DNA from: Paraburkholderia sp. Ac-20340
GTDB taxonomy: Bacteria > Pseudomonadota > Gammaproteobacteria > Burkholderiales > Burkholderiaceae
Direction of reading: 5' to 3'
Assembly: GCF_017104965.1 (NCBI RefSeq)
Contig: NZ_JAAGPR010000006.1
Location: forward strand, 310,001-374,000
DNA length: 64,000 bases
Position numbers and translations under genes: made by a program. Under the pieces are notes generated by a model. The model searched no databases, was not told where the DNA came from, and saw only the letters and a list, made by a program, of their open reading frames with translations. Position 1 is the stretch's first letter. Every line of letters starts with the position of its first letter. Below, in pieces: positions 46,121-56,199 of this stretch.

Positions 46121-47134
46121 ATGCGCACCCACTCCATCCGAAGAGGACCGGCCGTCGAAGCCGGCCCGCCGCTTTCCCAACCACCACGCTCATCCCGACT
46201 TTCCGCCTTGCGCGGCGCCGCCAGCATCGCATCGGCCGGCGCACTCGCGCTGCTCGGCGGTTGCAGTTCCGTGTTGATGGACCCGAAAGGCGACATCGGC
46301 ATGCAGGAAAAAAACCTCATCCTCATCGCGCTCGGGCTGATGCTGCTCGTGGTGATTCCGGTGATCGCGCTCACGCTCTGGTTCGCGTGGCGCTATCGCG
46401 CGTCCAATACGGGCGCCACCTACGCGCCGAAGTGGTCGCACTCGACCGCGATCGAAATCGTCGTCTGGACGATTCCCTGCATCATCGTCATCACGCTCGG
46501 CGCGCTGATCTGGCGCACGACGCACTCGCTCGATCCGTACAAGCCGATCGAATCGCAGGTCAAGCCGATCCGCGTCGATGTCGTGGCGCTCAACTGGAAG
46601 TGGCTGTTCATCTATCCCGATTACGGCGTCGCCTCGGTGAACCAGCTGGCGATTCCCGTCGATACGCCGGTGTCGTTCCGCCTGACCGCCGAATCGCTGA
46701 TGAACTCGTTCTTCATCCCGCAACTGGGCAGCCAGGTCTACGCGATGTCGGGCATGGAAACGAAGCTGCATCTGATCGCGAACCAGCCCGGCACGTACGC
46801 GGGCCGCTCGGCGGCGTTCAGCGGCCCGGGTTTCTCGGACATGCACTTCGACACGCTCGCCACCAGCCGCGCCGATTTCGACGCCTGGATCGCGCGCGCC
46901 AAGGCCTCGCCCGCGATGCTCAGCCGCGGCGCGTACGAGCAGCTCGCGGTGCCGGGAGAAAAAGCGCCGGTCGCGTTGTACTCGAACGTCGCGCCGGGCC
47001 TTTTCGAAGGCGTCGTCGACAAATACATGCGCGACGTGCACGGCAACCCGATCTGCGGCACCGGTACGAACGTTCCGGCGCTCACATTCGATAGCAGCGT
47101 GGCGCATGCGCCCGCCGTTCTGGCAGCGGAGTAA
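46121..47134 (+). CDS. cyoA: Cytochrome o ubiquinol oxidase subunit II
   Basis: 337 residues from the ATG at 46121; in-frame ATGs at 46070, 46082 and 46109 and a TTG at 46034 are weaker, and none has a clear ribosome binding site. A lipobox L-L-G-G-C (cysteine near 48) marks it as a lipoprotein with two membrane helices ([14 protein letters not shown] and [14 protein letters not shown]). The periplasmic domain lacks the CuA cysteines ([10 protein letters not shown]), so it is a quinol, not a cytochrome c, oxidase. Confidence 0.93.
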   Translation: MRTHSIRRGPAVEAGPPLSQPPRSSRLSALRGAASIASAGALALLGGCSSVLMDPKGDIGMQEKNLILIALGLMLLVVIPVIALTLWFAWRYRASNTGATYAPKWSHSTAIEIVVWTIPCIIVITLGALIWRTTHSLDPYKPIESQVKPIRVDVVALNWKWLFIYPDYGVASVNQLAIPVDTPVSFRLTAESLMNSFFIPQLGSQVYAMSGMETKLHLIANQPGTYAGRSAAFSGPGFSDMHFDTLATSRADFDAWIARAKASPAMLSRGAYEQLAVPGEKAPVALYSNVAPGLFEGVVDKYMRDVHGNPICGTGTNVPALTFDSSVAHAPAVLAAE

Positions 47135-47142
47135 ATCACATC

Positions 47143-49134
47143 ATGTTCGGAAAACTCACGCTCGATGCCGTTCCCTGGCACGAGCCCATCATCATGGGCA
47201 CCGGCGCCGTCGTGGCGCTCGGCGGCCTGGCGCTGCTCGTGGCGATCACGCTTGCGGGCAAGTGGGGCTATCTGTGGCGCGAATGGCTGACCTCGGTCGA
47301 TCACAAGCGCATTGGCGTCATGTACATCATTCTCGCGATCGTGATGCTGCTGCGCGGTTTCGCCGATGCGATCATGATGCGTGCGCAACAGGCCATCGCC
47401 TATAACGACGCGGCCGGCTATCTGCCGCCGCATCACTACGACCAGATCTTCACGGCGCACGGCGTCATCATGATCTTTTTCGTGGCCACGCCGCTCATCC
47501 TCGGCTTGATGAACGTGGTGGTGCCGCTGCAGATCGGCGCGCGCGACGTCGCCTATCCGTTCGTCAATTCGCTGTCGTACTGGCTTTCGGTGGTGGGCGC
47601 GATTCTGGTGATGGTGTCGATGTTCGTCGGCGACTTCGCGGCGACGGGCTGGGTGGCGTATCCGCCGCTTTCGGAACTGGGCTACAGCCCGACCGTTGGT
47701 ATGGATTACTACATATGGTCGCTCCAGATATCGGGGCTTGGCACGACGCTTTCGGGCATCAACTTCATCGTGACGATCCTGCGCATGCGTGCGCCGGGCA
47801 TGAAACTGATGATGATGCCGGTGTTCGTGTGGACGGCGCTGATCACCAACATCCTGATCGTCGCGGTGTTCCCGGTGCTGACCGGCACGCTCGCGCTGCT
47901 CACGATGGACCGCTATCTCGACATGCATTTCTTCACGAACGAGCTAGGCGGCAACGCGATGATGTACATCAACCTGATCTGGGTCTGGGGCCACCCCGAG
48001 GTGTACATCCTGATCCTGCCGGCGTTCGGCGCGTTCTCGGAAATCATCGCCACGTTTTCGGGCAAGCCGCTGTTCGGCTACAAGTCGATGGTGTACGCGA
48101 CGTCCTCGATCGGCATTCTGTCGTTCTTCGTCTGGCTGCATCACTTCTTCACGATGGGCTCGGGCGCGAACGTCAACGCCTTCTTCGGCATCATGACGAC
48201 GATCATCTCGATCCCGACCGGCGTGAAGCTGTTCAACTGGCTGTTCACGATGTATCGCGGCCGCATCCGCTATCACAGCGCGACGCTGTGGACCATCGGC
48301 TTCATGGTGACGTTCGCCGTGGGCGGGATGACCGGCGTGCTGCTGGCCGTACCGGGCGCCGATTTCGTGCTGCATAACTCGCTGTTCCTCGTGGCGCACT
48401 TTCATAACGTGATCATCGGCGGCGTGGTGTTCGGCTGTCTTGCGGGCGTGAGTTTCTGGTTCCCGAAGGTGTTTGGTTTCACGCTCAACGAGTTCTGGGG
48501 CAAGGTGTCGTTCTGGTGCTGGCTGATCGGTTACTGGCTTGCGTTCACGCCGCTCTATATCCTGGGCTTCGAAGGCATGACGCGCCGTATGAACCACTAT
48601 TCGGAGCCGGGCTGGCATATGTGGCTGGTGGTGGCGCTGGTGGGCGCGGTGTTCGTCGGCCTCGGCATTCTGGCGCTGATCGTGCAGCTCTACGTGAGCG
48701 TGCGCGACCGCGATCTGAACCGCGATATCACCGGCGATCCGTGGGACGGCCGCAGCCTCGAATGGTCGACGGCTTCGCCCGCGCCGTTCTACAACTTCGC
48801 CGTGCTGCCGAAGATCACCTCAATGGAACAGCACTGGGACAACAAGGAAGCGGGCAGCGCCTATGTGCAGGCTCAGCACTATGAGGACATCCATATGCCG
48901 CGCAACACGGGCGCGGGTTTCATCATCGCAATGTTTAGCTTCGTGTTCGGCTTCGCGGCGGTGTGGCATATGTGGCCGTTCGCGGCGCTGGGTCTGATCG
49001 GCATGATCGGCACGTTTATCGCGCGCAGCTACAACCAGGATGTCGATTACTGGGTTCCGGCGGCGGAAGTCGAGCGTATCGAAAACGCGCGCTTCCAGCA
49101 GCTTGGCGAACTGGAATTCAAGGAGGTCGCGTAA
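47143..49134 (+). CDS. cyoB: Cytochrome o ubiquinol oxidase subunit I
   Basis: 663 residues, about 15 membrane helices. Haem and copper ligands are seen: H-G-V-I-M-I-F-F (low-spin haem), W-G-H-P-E-V-Y (CuB His and cross-linked Tyr), L-H-H-F-F-T-M and A-H-F-H-N-V-I (CuB and haem o3 ligands). It reduces O2 to water and pumps protons. Eight bases separate it from cyoA. Confidence 0.97.
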   Translation: MFGKLTLDAVPWHEPIIMGTGAVVALGGLALLVAITLAGKWGYLWREWLTSVDHKRIGVMYIILAIVMLLRGFADAIMMRAQQAIAYNDAAGYLPPHHYDQIFTAHGVIMIFFVATPLILGLMNVVVPLQIGARDVAYPFVNSLSYWLSVVGAILVMVSMFVGDFAATGWVAYPPLSELGYSPTVGMDYYIWSLQISGLGTTLSGINFIVTILRMRAPGMKLMMMPVFVWTALITNILIVAVFPVLTGTLALLTMDRYLDMHFFTNELGGNAMMYINLIWVWGHPEVYILILPAFGAFSEIIATFSGKPLFGYKSMVYATSSIGILSFFVWLHHFFTMGSGANVNAFFGIMTTIISIPTGVKLFNWLFTMYRGRIRYHSATLWTIGFMVTFAVGGMTGVLLAVPGADFVLHNSLFLVAHFHNVIIGGVVFGCLAGVSFWFPKVFGFTLNEFWGKVSFWCWLIGYWLAFTPLYILGFEGMTRRMNHYSEPGWHMWLVVALVGAVFVGLGILALIVQLYVSVRDRDLNRDITGDPWDGRSLEWSTASPAPFYNFAVLPKITSMEQHWDNKEAGSAYVQAQHYEDIHMPRNTGAGFIIAMFSFVFGFAAVWHMWPFAALGLIGMIGTFIARSYNQDVDYWVPAAEVERIENARFQQLGELEFKEVA

Positions 49135-49137
49135 GTC

Positions 49138-49740
49138 ATGGCTCACGCTGCAACGACACATCACGGCCATGACCATGGCCACGACGACAGCACCAAAACC
49201 ACGCTGGGGTTCTGGATCTACCTGATGAGCGACTGCCTCATCTTCGCGACGCTCTTCGCCACCTTCGGCGTGCTCGCGAACGCGACGGCAGGCGGTCCCG
49301 GTGCGAAGCAACTATTCGAGCTTTCATACGTGCTCGGCGAAACGCTGCTGCTGCTCGCCAGCAGCGTCACCTTCGGCATGGCGATGCTGAGCCTGCACGC
49401 GCAGCGCCGCGCGCAGGTGATTGGCTGGCTTGCGGTGACGTTCGCGTTTGGCGCGGGCTTCGTCGGCATGGAAATCAACGAGTTCGCCAAACTCATTGCC
49501 GATGGCGCGGGCCCGCATACGAGCGCGTATCTCTCGGCGTATTTCACGCTGGTCGGCACGCACGGTCTGCACGTGAGCGCGGGTCTGCTGTGGATCGCGA
49601 TCATGATGCATCAGACCTGGAAGTTCGGCCTCACAGGCACGGTGCGCCGGCGCCTCGCGTGCCTGAGCCTCTTCTGGCACTTTCTGGATCTCGTGTGGAT
49701 CTGCGTTTTCACCTTTGTTTATCTGCGAGGCATGCTGTGA
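49138..49740 (+). CDS. cyoC: Cytochrome o ubiquinol oxidase subunit III
   Basis: 200 residues, five membrane helices after a His-rich N-terminus ([10 protein letters not shown]). Typical stretches are [12 protein letters not shown] and L-V-G-T-H-G-L-H-V. It supports subunit I. Three bases after cyoB; the stop overlaps the cyoD start by GTGA. Confidence 0.95.
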   Translation: MAHAATTHHGHDHGHDDSTKTTLGFWIYLMSDCLIFATLFATFGVLANATAGGPGAKQLFELSYVLGETLLLLASSVTFGMAMLSLHAQRRAQVIGWLAVTFAFGAGFVGMEINEFAKLIADGAGPHTSAYLSAYFTLVGTHGLHVSAGLLWIAIMMHQTWKFGLTGTVRRRLACLSLFWHFLDLVWICVFTFVYLRGML

Positions 49741-50123
49741 GTCATTCCCACGTCTCTCATTCTGCCGGTCACGATGACCAGCACGGCGGGTCGCATGGCA
49801 ACCTCAAGGGTTACATGATCGGCACGGTGCTTTCGCTCGTGCTGACGCTCGCTTCGTTCGGCGTGGTCATGTTTCATGTGATTCCGCCCGCGCAGGGGCT
49901 CACGGCGATCGTCGTGCTGTGCGTGGCGCAACTGGTTGTGCAGCTGGTGTATTTCCTGCATATCGGCGCGGCGCGCAGTCAGCGTGCGAATACCGGCATC
50001 TTCATTTGCACGGCGTTTCTGATTGCGGTGATCGTCGGCTTGTCGCTGTGGGTCATGCATAACGCGAACGTCAATATGATGCCGTCGCAGATCAGCGTCG
50101 AGCGCGCCATGGCGCACGATTAA
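49737..50123 (+). CDS. cyoD: Cytochrome o ubiquinol oxidase subunit IV
   Basis: 128 residues from the GTG at 49737, with GAGG upstream. A His-rich start is followed by three membrane helices ([25 protein letters not shown], and [13 protein letters not shown]). It helps assemble the CuB site. No cyoE (haem o synthase) follows, so that gene must be elsewhere. Confidence 0.95.
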   Translation: MSHSHVSHSAGHDDQHGGSHGNLKGYMIGTVLSLVLTLASFGVVMFHVIPPAQGLTAIVVLCVAQLVVQLVYFLHIGAARSQRANTGIFICTAFLIAVIVGLSLWVMHNANVNMMPSQISVERAMAHD

Positions 50124-50147
50124 TCGTTGTTGTGGTGATGCTGTGCG

Positions 50148-50194
50148 AACCCCGCGTGGGTCTGGTTCTTTGGGACTGGGCTGCGCGGGGTTTT
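50148..50194. terminator. Terminator between cyoD and the regulator gene
   Basis: AACCCCGCG at 50148-50156 and CGCGGGGTT at 50184-50192 form a 9-bp stem with a 27-base loop, then TT. It lies between convergent genes and may serve both. Confidence 0.7.
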
Positions 50195-50216
50195 CCTGTT
50201 TATGTGCGCGGCGCCT

Positions 50217-51434
50217 TCACTCCGCCTCACCCAACATCCCCGTTTCGCGCAGCTGCTTCAGACGCGCATAAACCGTCGTGCGCGACACGCGCAGTTGCCG
50301 CGCGACCGCCGCCACGTTGCCGCCGTGCTCGTGCATGGCGTTCTGCACGGCGATCAAGGTCTGTTCTTCCAGCGTCGAGCCGTTCTGTGCCGCACTCACC
50401 GGCGCGACCGGCGCCAGATCGCCGTCCGTCGCGAGCGGCATTGCCATCCGCCGCGCCGTGCTGCGATTGAGCGGCGCACGCGCGTATTGCACCCACACAC
50501 GGCTGCCATCGGCGCGAGCGAAACGCAGCGGGTTGCGCTGCGGCCGCAGCACGCGGCTCAATTGCGCGGCGGGCGTATCGGCGAACAGATCGCGCAACGC
50601 GAGCGCAGGCAAGGGCGCGCCGTGCTCCAGCGCGAACATGCGCCGCGCCATGCGGCTCGCGGCGCGCAGCGTGCCGTCTTCTTCCACGGCCAGCACGCCC
50701 GCGAGCGGCGTGGCGAGCCAGCGAGGATCGTGCTGCACGCGCAGCAGATGGCATCCGCGCAAGGTCGCGAAGAGGCGCTGCTCGGCGGCCAGCGCCGCCA
50801 GCCGGAATTGCTCCTTGACCTGCGAAAGATCGCGCTGTCCCGTGCCGGTCAGATCGAGCGCGCCGATCACTTCGCCATGCAGCCCGAAAAGCGGCACTGC
50901 GAGACACGACACGCGCTCGAATTCGTCGAGATAATGCTGGCCGTTTCCGATCGTCACTTCGACGCCTTCGTGCAGCACACAGCTAGGCGCGGTGGTGCCG
51001 ATGTGCGATTCGAGAATGCGGCGCCCGGCGATGATCGGCAGGATCAGGTCGTCGTCGCAGGCGGGGCTGTGGCGCGCGTGGATCACCGTGCCTTGCGGAT
51101 TCACGCAGAAGATGGTCCAGTCGTCGCCGCCGAAAGCGTCCCAAAGCTGCTCGATTTCATCGACGACACAGCTGTAAAGCCGCCGGTCTTCGTGCGATTC
51201 GCGCGCGCTGCGGGTGCTTTTGAGCAGTTCGTATTCGGGTGCCTGCCAGGGACGCACGCCCGCATCGCGCGAGCGCGCCCACGAACGCGCGACCGGATCG
51301 GGCAGCAGGCCCGGCATGAGTGCGGCCGGCAGTTGTTCGCCGCCGCCGAAGCGCTCGCGCACCGCATGCAGTTGCGCAAGGGCGCTGTCCGCCGCGCGAT
51401 CCGAGGTGAACCGGGATGCGGATTTGCTCTTCAT
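50217..51434 (-). CDS. GAF-Fis regulator lacking the AAA+ domain (AcoR-like)
   Basis: 405 residues. The N-terminal half is like the sensor part of AcoR-type activators, with a GAF domain (about 85-200; S-C-L-A-V-P-L-F-G-L-H-G-E-V-I-G-A-L-D-L-T). A PAS-like part follows (about 225-320), then a Fis-type helix-turn-helix at the C-terminus (G-N-V-A-A-V-A-R-Q-L-R-V-S-R-T-T-V-Y-A-R-L). The sigma-54-contacting AAA+ domain is absent; no G-E-S-G-T-G-K or G-A-F-T-G-A motif exists. It therefore cannot act as a classical sigma-54 activator. It lies next to aryl-alcohol and aldehyde dehydrogenase genes on the same strand and may control them. Confidence 0.82.
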   Translation of the reverse strand: MKSKSASRFTSDRAADSALAQLHAVRERFGGGEQLPAALMPGLLPDPVARSWARSRDAGVRPWQAPEYELLKSTRSARESHEDRRLYSCVVDEIEQLWDAFGGDDWTIFCVNPQGTVIHARHSPACDDDLILPIIAGRRILESHIGTTAPSCVLHEGVEVTIGNGQHYLDEFERVSCLAVPLFGLHGEVIGALDLTGTGQRDLSQVKEQFRLAALAAEQRLFATLRGCHLLRVQHDPRWLATPLAGVLAVEEDGTLRAASRMARRMFALEHGAPLPALALRDLFADTPAAQLSRVLRPQRNPLRFARADGSRVWVQYARAPLNRSTARRMAMPLATDGDLAPVAPVSAAQNGSTLEEQTLIAVQNAMHEHGGNVAAVARQLRVSRTTVYARLKQLRETGMLGEAE

Positions 51435-51654
51435 GCAGGCTCCCGATCAGGCGATCTCATGCGATGGGTAAAGGGCGAGGGGCTTCACAGCGGTTCGCGA
51501 CGGTGGCAAAAGGCCAGACAAGGACGGGCGGCAGGGCGCCTTTGAAAGGGCACCGTGCCGCCCGTGCGGGGCGATGGCGAAGCGCCGCGTCGGCTAGAGC
51601 GAGGATACCGCAGCCGGCGCGCACCCTGCAGCGCGCCGGGTCGCCACTCGTGCC

Positions 51655-52797
51655 TCAGGCGTGCGCGAAGCGCAGGATCGGCTTGAGGGTGACGCCGCGC
51701 GTGCTGTCCTCGGCGGCTTCGTTGATTTTCTCGAGCGGATAGAACTTCACCAGCTTGTCGAACGGAAAACGCCCTTGCTGATATAGCTCGACCAGTTGCG
51801 GAATAAAGCGCTGCGGCACGCTATCGCCTTCGACGATGCCGCGAATCGTGCGCCCGTTCAGCAGCAGGCTGTTGATGTCGAACTCGCCCTTGGTGCCCAG
51901 CGGCGGCGCGCCCACCACGCCGATTGCGCCCAGCGTGCCGAGCGCTTCGATCGCCCCGGCCAGCACCTGCGGATGCCCGGTCGACTCCAGCGCGAAATCC
52001 ACGCCGCCGCCGGTGATCTCGCGGATCGTCTCGACCATATCGACTTCGCAGCTGTTGACCATGTGGGTCGCGCCCAGTTCCTTCGCCAGTTCGAGCCGCG
52101 ACGGCACGATATCGACGGCAATGATCGTCGATGCCCCCGCCACGCGCGCCGCCATCACGGCGGACAACCCCACCGCGCCCGCGCCGAAGCTCGCAAAGCG
52201 GCTGCCCGGCGTGACCTTGAGCGAGTTGATGACCGCGCCCGCGCCGGTCTGGATGCCGCAGCCGAGCGGCCCGAGCAGTTCGAGCGGCGCGTCGTGCGGC
52301 ACCTTGATCGCATTGTTTTCGCGGGCCAGCGCGTGGCTCGCAAACGACGACTGCGCAAAAAAGTGATCGTGCAGCGGACGGCCTTCTTCATCCTCGATGG
52401 CGGTACGGCCTTCGAGATCGCCGCCGCCGAAATTCAAACCAAAGAAGTGGCTGCAATACGCGCCGTGGCCGCCCACGCAGGGCTGGCAATGTCCGCACGC
52501 GCCGTAGGTCAGTACCACGTGATCGCCGGGCTTGAGGTTCTTCACGTTCGGGCCGACTTCCTCGACCACGCCCGCGCCCTCGTGGCCCAGCACGGCCGGC
52601 AGCGGCACCGGATAGAACTGGTCGCGCACGATCAGGTCGGTGTGGCACAGGCCAGTGGCGACCACGCGCACCAGTACTTCGTCATCCTGCGGGCCGCGCA
52701 GGCGCGCCTTCTGGATCGTGAACGGCTCGCCCTTGGCGCGCGCGACGGCGGCGGTGACCGTGCGGCCCGTCGCCTGAGTTTGCGTTGTCGTGCTCAT
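51655..52797 (-). CDS. Zinc-dependent aryl-alcohol dehydrogenase
   Basis: 380 residues from the ATG at 52797. Catalytic zinc ligands lie in G-L-C-H-T-D and G-H-E-G-A-G; structural zinc cysteines in C-G-H-C-Q-P-C and later Y-C; NAD binding in F-G-A-G-A-V-G-L-S. Its overall sequence resembles benzyl-alcohol dehydrogenases (XylB/AreB-like). It oxidises a primary alcohol to an aldehyde. The next gene upstream, 14 bases away, oxidises aldehydes, so the pair would turn benzyl-type alcohols into acids. Confidence 0.87.
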   Translation of the reverse strand: MSTTTQTQATGRTVTAAVARAKGEPFTIQKARLRGPQDDEVLVRVVATGLCHTDLIVRDQFYPVPLPAVLGHEGAGVVEEVGPNVKNLKPGDHVVLTYGACGHCQPCVGGHGAYCSHFFGLNFGGGDLEGRTAIEDEEGRPLHDHFFAQSSFASHALARENNAIKVPHDAPLELLGPLGCGIQTGAGAVINSLKVTPGSRFASFGAGAVGLSAVMAARVAGASTIIAVDIVPSRLELAKELGATHMVNSCEVDMVETIREITGGGVDFALESTGHPQVLAGAIEALGTLGAIGVVGAPPLGTKGEFDINSLLLNGRTIRGIVEGDSVPQRFIPQLVELYQQGRFPFDKLVKFYPLEKINEAAEDSTRGVTLKPILRFAHA

Positions 52798-52811
52798 GTG
52801 TGTCTGTCTCC

Positions 52812-54284
52812 TCAGATCGGGTAGAGCGGTGCTTCGCCCTTGACGGTCAGCCATTGCCACTGGGTAAATTCTTCCCAGTTGGCCGGGCCGCCGATGCTCG
52901 TGCCGTTACCCGACGCGCCCACGCCGCCGAACGGGTTGATGACTTCGTCGTTCACGGTCTGATCGTTGATGTGCAGCAAGCCCGTGCGCAGACGCTCGCC
53001 CATGCGCAGCGCGCGGCCCACGTCGGCGGTGACGACGGCCATCGACAATCCGTACTCCGTATCATTGGCGAGCGCGATGGCTTCTTCGTCGGTGTCGAAA
53101 GGCACGACCACGGCCACCGGCCCGAAGATTTCCTCGTTGAACGCCGGGTTGCTCTGCGTGACGCCGCTCAGCACAGTCGGCTCGAAAAAGAGGTCGCGAT
53201 AGCCGCCGCCGGTTTCCACGCGCGCGCCGGCCTGCTGCGCATCGGCGAGCACGCGGGCGATATGGTCGCGCTGCGACGCGTTGATGATCGGCCCGAGCGC
53301 GACATCGCCGGTCGCCGGATTGCCGACCGTGAGGCTCGATGCCTTCGCCACCAGTTTTTGCACGAATTGATCGTAAATTTTGCGCTGCACGAGCACGCGG
53401 CCGGTCGCCATGCAAATCTGGCCCTGATGCAGATACGCGCCCCAGGCCGTATTGGCGACGGCGAGTTCGAGATCGGCATCGTCGAGCACGATCAGCGAAT
53501 TCTTGCCGCCCAGTTCCAGCGAAACCTTCTTGAGATGACGACCCGCCGCTTCGCCCACCTTGCGGCCCGCGCCCGTCGAGCCCGTGAACTGGATCATGGC
53601 GATATGCGGGTCGCTCGTGAGCGCCGCGCCCGCCGCGCCGTCGCCGGGCAGCACATGCAGCACGCCCGCTGGCAGACCGGCGAGTTCGAATAGACGCGCG
53701 ATGCTGAAACCGCCGCAGATCGAGGTGCGCGGGTCCGGTTTGAGCACCACGGCGTTGCCGAGCGCGAGCGCCGGCGCCACGGCGCGAATCGCCAGATAGA
53801 GCGGAAAGTTGAACGGCGAAATCACGCCGACCACGCCCAGCGGGCGGCGGCGCGCCAGCGACAGGCGGCCGGGCACCGAAGGCAGCACTTCGCCCGCCGA
53901 ACGCGACGGCAGCGCGCTGGCTTCGTGCAGCGCCTTGATGGCGGCGTGCGTTTCGAAGCCGGCCTTGCCGCGCGTGGAGCCGCTTTCGCGCACGATCCAG
54001 CCGGCGATTTCGTCGGCGGCATCTTCGGCGAGGCGCGCGGCACGGCGCAGCACGGCGGCGCGCGCGTCGTAGGGCAGCGCGGCCCAAGCCTGCTGCGCCT
54101 CGAAAGCCGCCTTCGACGATGCCGCGATCAAGGCCGCGTCGGCCATGCCGATGCGCGCGAGGCGCTCGCCCGTGGCCGGTTCGAGCACATCGGCCGCCGA
54201 TGTGCCTTCGCGCCATTCGCCCGTGAAGAGACGGCCTTGCCAGACGTCGTTGTCGAGAAGGCGGGTGGAAGTGGTAACGCTCAT
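52812..54284 (-). CDS. Benzaldehyde/aryl-aldehyde dehydrogenase (NAD)
   Basis: 490 residues from the ATG at 54284, with AGGAG upstream. Aldehyde dehydrogenase features are I-S-P-F-N-F-P-L-Y (about 150), F-T-G-S-T-G-A-G-R, catalytic Glu in L-E-L-G-G-K-N, and Cys in G-Q-I-C-M-A-T-G. The close resemblance is to benzaldehyde/vanillin dehydrogenases. It gives the carboxylic acid and NADH. It is the first gene of the small operon with the alcohol dehydrogenase. Confidence 0.88.
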   Translation of the reverse strand: MSVTTSTRLLDNDVWQGRLFTGEWREGTSAADVLEPATGERLARIGMADAALIAASSKAAFEAQQAWAALPYDARAAVLRRAARLAEDAADEIAGWIVRESGSTRGKAGFETHAAIKALHEASALPSRSAGEVLPSVPGRLSLARRRPLGVVGVISPFNFPLYLAIRAVAPALALGNAVVLKPDPRTSICGGFSIARLFELAGLPAGVLHVLPGDGAAGAALTSDPHIAMIQFTGSTGAGRKVGEAAGRHLKKVSLELGGKNSLIVLDDADLELAVANTAWGAYLHQGQICMATGRVLVQRKIYDQFVQKLVAKASSLTVGNPATGDVALGPIINASQRDHIARVLADAQQAGARVETGGGYRDLFFEPTVLSGVTQSNPAFNEEIFGPVAVVVPFDTDEEAIALANDTEYGLSMAVVTADVGRALRMGERLRTGLLHINDQTVNDEVINPFGGVGASGNGTSIGGPANWEEFTQWQWLTVKGEAPLYPI

Positions 54285-54472
54285 GCTGACTCCTGTTGAT
54301 CGCGTGCGAAAGCCGGTAAATAGGCCCAGTGGGCGGTCGCCGGTAGCGGGAATATCGCCGGAACACGCCAGGACGCCACGATAAGGAATGGGGGCCAGCG
54401 TCACAATCGGGAATTGTTCCCGGGCCGCAATAGCCCGTGGGCGCGTGGCAGGGCGCGCAAAGGCGTTCAGTT

Positions 54473-54499
54473 ACTGGACACTCGACTTTGCTGTCCAGT
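54473..54499. promoter_or_regulatory. Inverted repeat upstream of csbD gene
   Basis: ACTGGACA and TGTCCAGT are perfect 8-bp arms 11 bases apart, 67 bases before the csbD-like start. This is a likely regulator binding site. Confidence 0.5.
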
Positions 54500-54566
54500 C
54501 GCGGGCACAGCGCGTGCGCTATGTCGATCGTCGCGACACACCGTCGCTTTTACGTGGAGACGTACC

Positions 54567-54755
54567 ATGAACAAGGACCAGGTGAAGGGCACGGCAGAAA
54601 AGATCAAGGGCAAGGTCAACGAAGCGGTAGGCCGCGCCACTGACAACCCGCAACGTGAGCTCAAGGGCGACGTGCAGCAGGCCGCGGGTGAAGCACGCAA
54701 GAACTATGGCGATATGAAGGAGGCCGCCAAGGATATGACCAAGCGTCATCACTAA
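54567..54755 (+). CDS. CsbD-like stress protein
   Basis: 62 residues. The family signature is clear: M-N-K-D-Q-V-K-G-T-A-E-K-I-K-G-K-V-N-E-A-V-G. It is a small, charged helical protein, abundant in general stress responses; the molecular role is unknown. GTGGAGACGTACC precedes the ATG, and longer upstream frames are shadows. A strong terminator follows, so it is a single-gene unit. Confidence 0.9.
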   Translation: MNKDQVKGTAEKIKGKVNEAVGRATDNPQRELKGDVQQAAGEARKNYGDMKEAAKDMTKRHH

Positions 54756-54789
54756 GGTGATCGCCCAGTGAGACGAAAGTCTCGGCAGT

Positions 54790-54827
54790 GCGCGGGGCGT
54801 CGTTTGCGCGGCGCCCCGCGCGTTTTT
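54790..54827 (+). terminator. Terminator of csbD gene
   Basis: GCGCGGGGCG at 54790-54799 and CGCCCCGCGC at 54812-54821 form a 10-bp stem, followed by GTTTTTG. Confidence 0.88.
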
Positions 54828-54861
54828 GTGCGTTTTTGCCCGAACGACCCTGGCGCTGGCT

Positions 54862-56199
54862 TCAGGCCGGACCCGCCAGAATCCTCGCCTGACTGCGCAT
54901 GCCGGCAAAGATCGCATCGGCGATATCGAGCGGAAAGTCTTCCGGAAGCTGCGCTGCGGCTTCGTCGATGACGCGCCCGGTTTGCTGCGCAACCGTGGCC
55001 ATCATCTCCTCGATCTGCTCGACCGAAAATCCCACGCGCTGACCCTGCGCGATCCAGTGACGCGGAAAAATCTGCCCGATGCGGTAATGCGCATTGCGCC
55101 CGCGCACCGCCATCGCGAGACTCGCGCGCTGCGCCGCGACCTGATTGCGCCCGCGTCCGATGATCGGATGCGCGGACAGCACGTCATAGAGCGGCGTGGC
55201 CGCAAAACGGCTGCCGGGAAGGTGCGCGATGCTGTAATTCTTGGCGTGGCCGTCGGTGGCCGCGAGCAGCCAGAAAATGATCTGCGCGAGAAAAAAGTGC
55301 CGCCGGTCTTGCGCCGAGCGCGACGATCCGCCCAGCACGGCCATCACCGCGTCGATGCCGGGACCGCCATCGGCTTCGTATTTGTAGAGGCCGGGCGTGC
55401 CCGTGGCCTGGCAAAGATCCTCTTGCGGCAGACGCACGATCCAGCGTTTGTCGCGCGCGAGGCGCCGGTCGAAACGCTCGACCACCAGCGCCTTCATATC
55501 CTCGAAATGGGCGATTTCACAGGGCGCGATCGGCAGCCCGAAGGCGGCGACGATGGTTGCGCAAAGCCATTCGTTTTCCACCGAGGTACGCATATCGGCG
55601 CGCATATTGCCGACCAGTCCGAGCGGCAACTTGAGAATGTGCGTGGTGGGCGTGCTGCCCGCAGGCAGCAGCCAGCGGCCGTTACGGCGCAACAGTGCCG
55701 TTTTTTCCTGTGCACCGGCAATCGACAGACGCAGATCGTCCACCGGTTCGCCGTGCTCGCCGAACTGCGGCGTGGAAGTGGTCTCGCGTAACAGCCGGGC
55801 GATGGCGGCTTCGTTCAGCGGCTTGCCTTCGATCGATTCGAGCCCGACCGGCGTTTCGCCCGCCGGCAGCAATTGCAATGCGCCGACGCAATCGCGCCCG
55901 AGCACGGCCAGCAGTTCGAACGGCGAAATGCCCGCCGTGCGGTAACGGGCCGCGATGCGGCGGCGGATGCGTTCGCTATCGGGCAGCAGGTTGTCGAAAT
56001 AATCGGTGACGATGCGCCCGCGCAAGGGCTGGTTGCCCGGCGTAAACGGCAGCGAAAGCGAGAGCGGCCGGCCCTGTTCGTCGTCGAGCCAACTGGGCAG
56101 ATAGACGAGCCGTTCGACCCCGCGCACGATTTCCCAGTAGCCGACGGGCAGGCCGTTCATCCACAGGTCGAGGCGGTTCGTCTGGCGGGTGCGCGCCAT
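54862..56199 (-). CDS. hipA: HipA toxin kinase
   Basis: 445 residues. The HipA-type Ser/Thr kinase signature is complete: S-I-A-G-A-Q-E-K-T-A-L (ATP-binding loop, about 159-169), D-G-H-A-K-N-Y-S-I (catalytic Asp) and T-P-L-Y-D-V-L-S-A (metal Asp). HipA phosphorylates glutamyl-tRNA synthetase in E. coli, stopping growth. An N-terminal HipA N1 domain lies at about 1-105. The ATG follows the hipB stop directly (TGGTAAATG), so they are coupled. Confidence 0.93.
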   Translation of the reverse strand: MARTRQTNRLDLWMNGLPVGYWEIVRGVERLVYLPSWLDDEQGRPLSLSLPFTPGNQPLRGRIVTDYFDNLLPDSERIRRRIAARYRTAGISPFELLAVLGRDCVGALQLLPAGETPVGLESIEGKPLNEAAIARLLRETTSTPQFGEHGEPVDDLRLSIAGAQEKTALLRRNGRWLLPAGSTPTTHILKLPLGLVGNMRADMRTSVENEWLCATIVAAFGLPIAPCEIAHFEDMKALVVERFDRRLARDKRWIVRLPQEDLCQATGTPGLYKYEADGGPGIDAVMAVLGGSSRSAQDRRHFFLAQIIFWLLAATDGHAKNYSIAHLPGSRFAATPLYDVLSAHPIIGRGRNQVAAQRASLAMAVRGRNAHYRIGQIFPRHWIAQGQRVGFSVEQIEEMMATVAQQTGRVIDEAAAQLPEDFPLDIADAIFAGMRSQARILAGPA

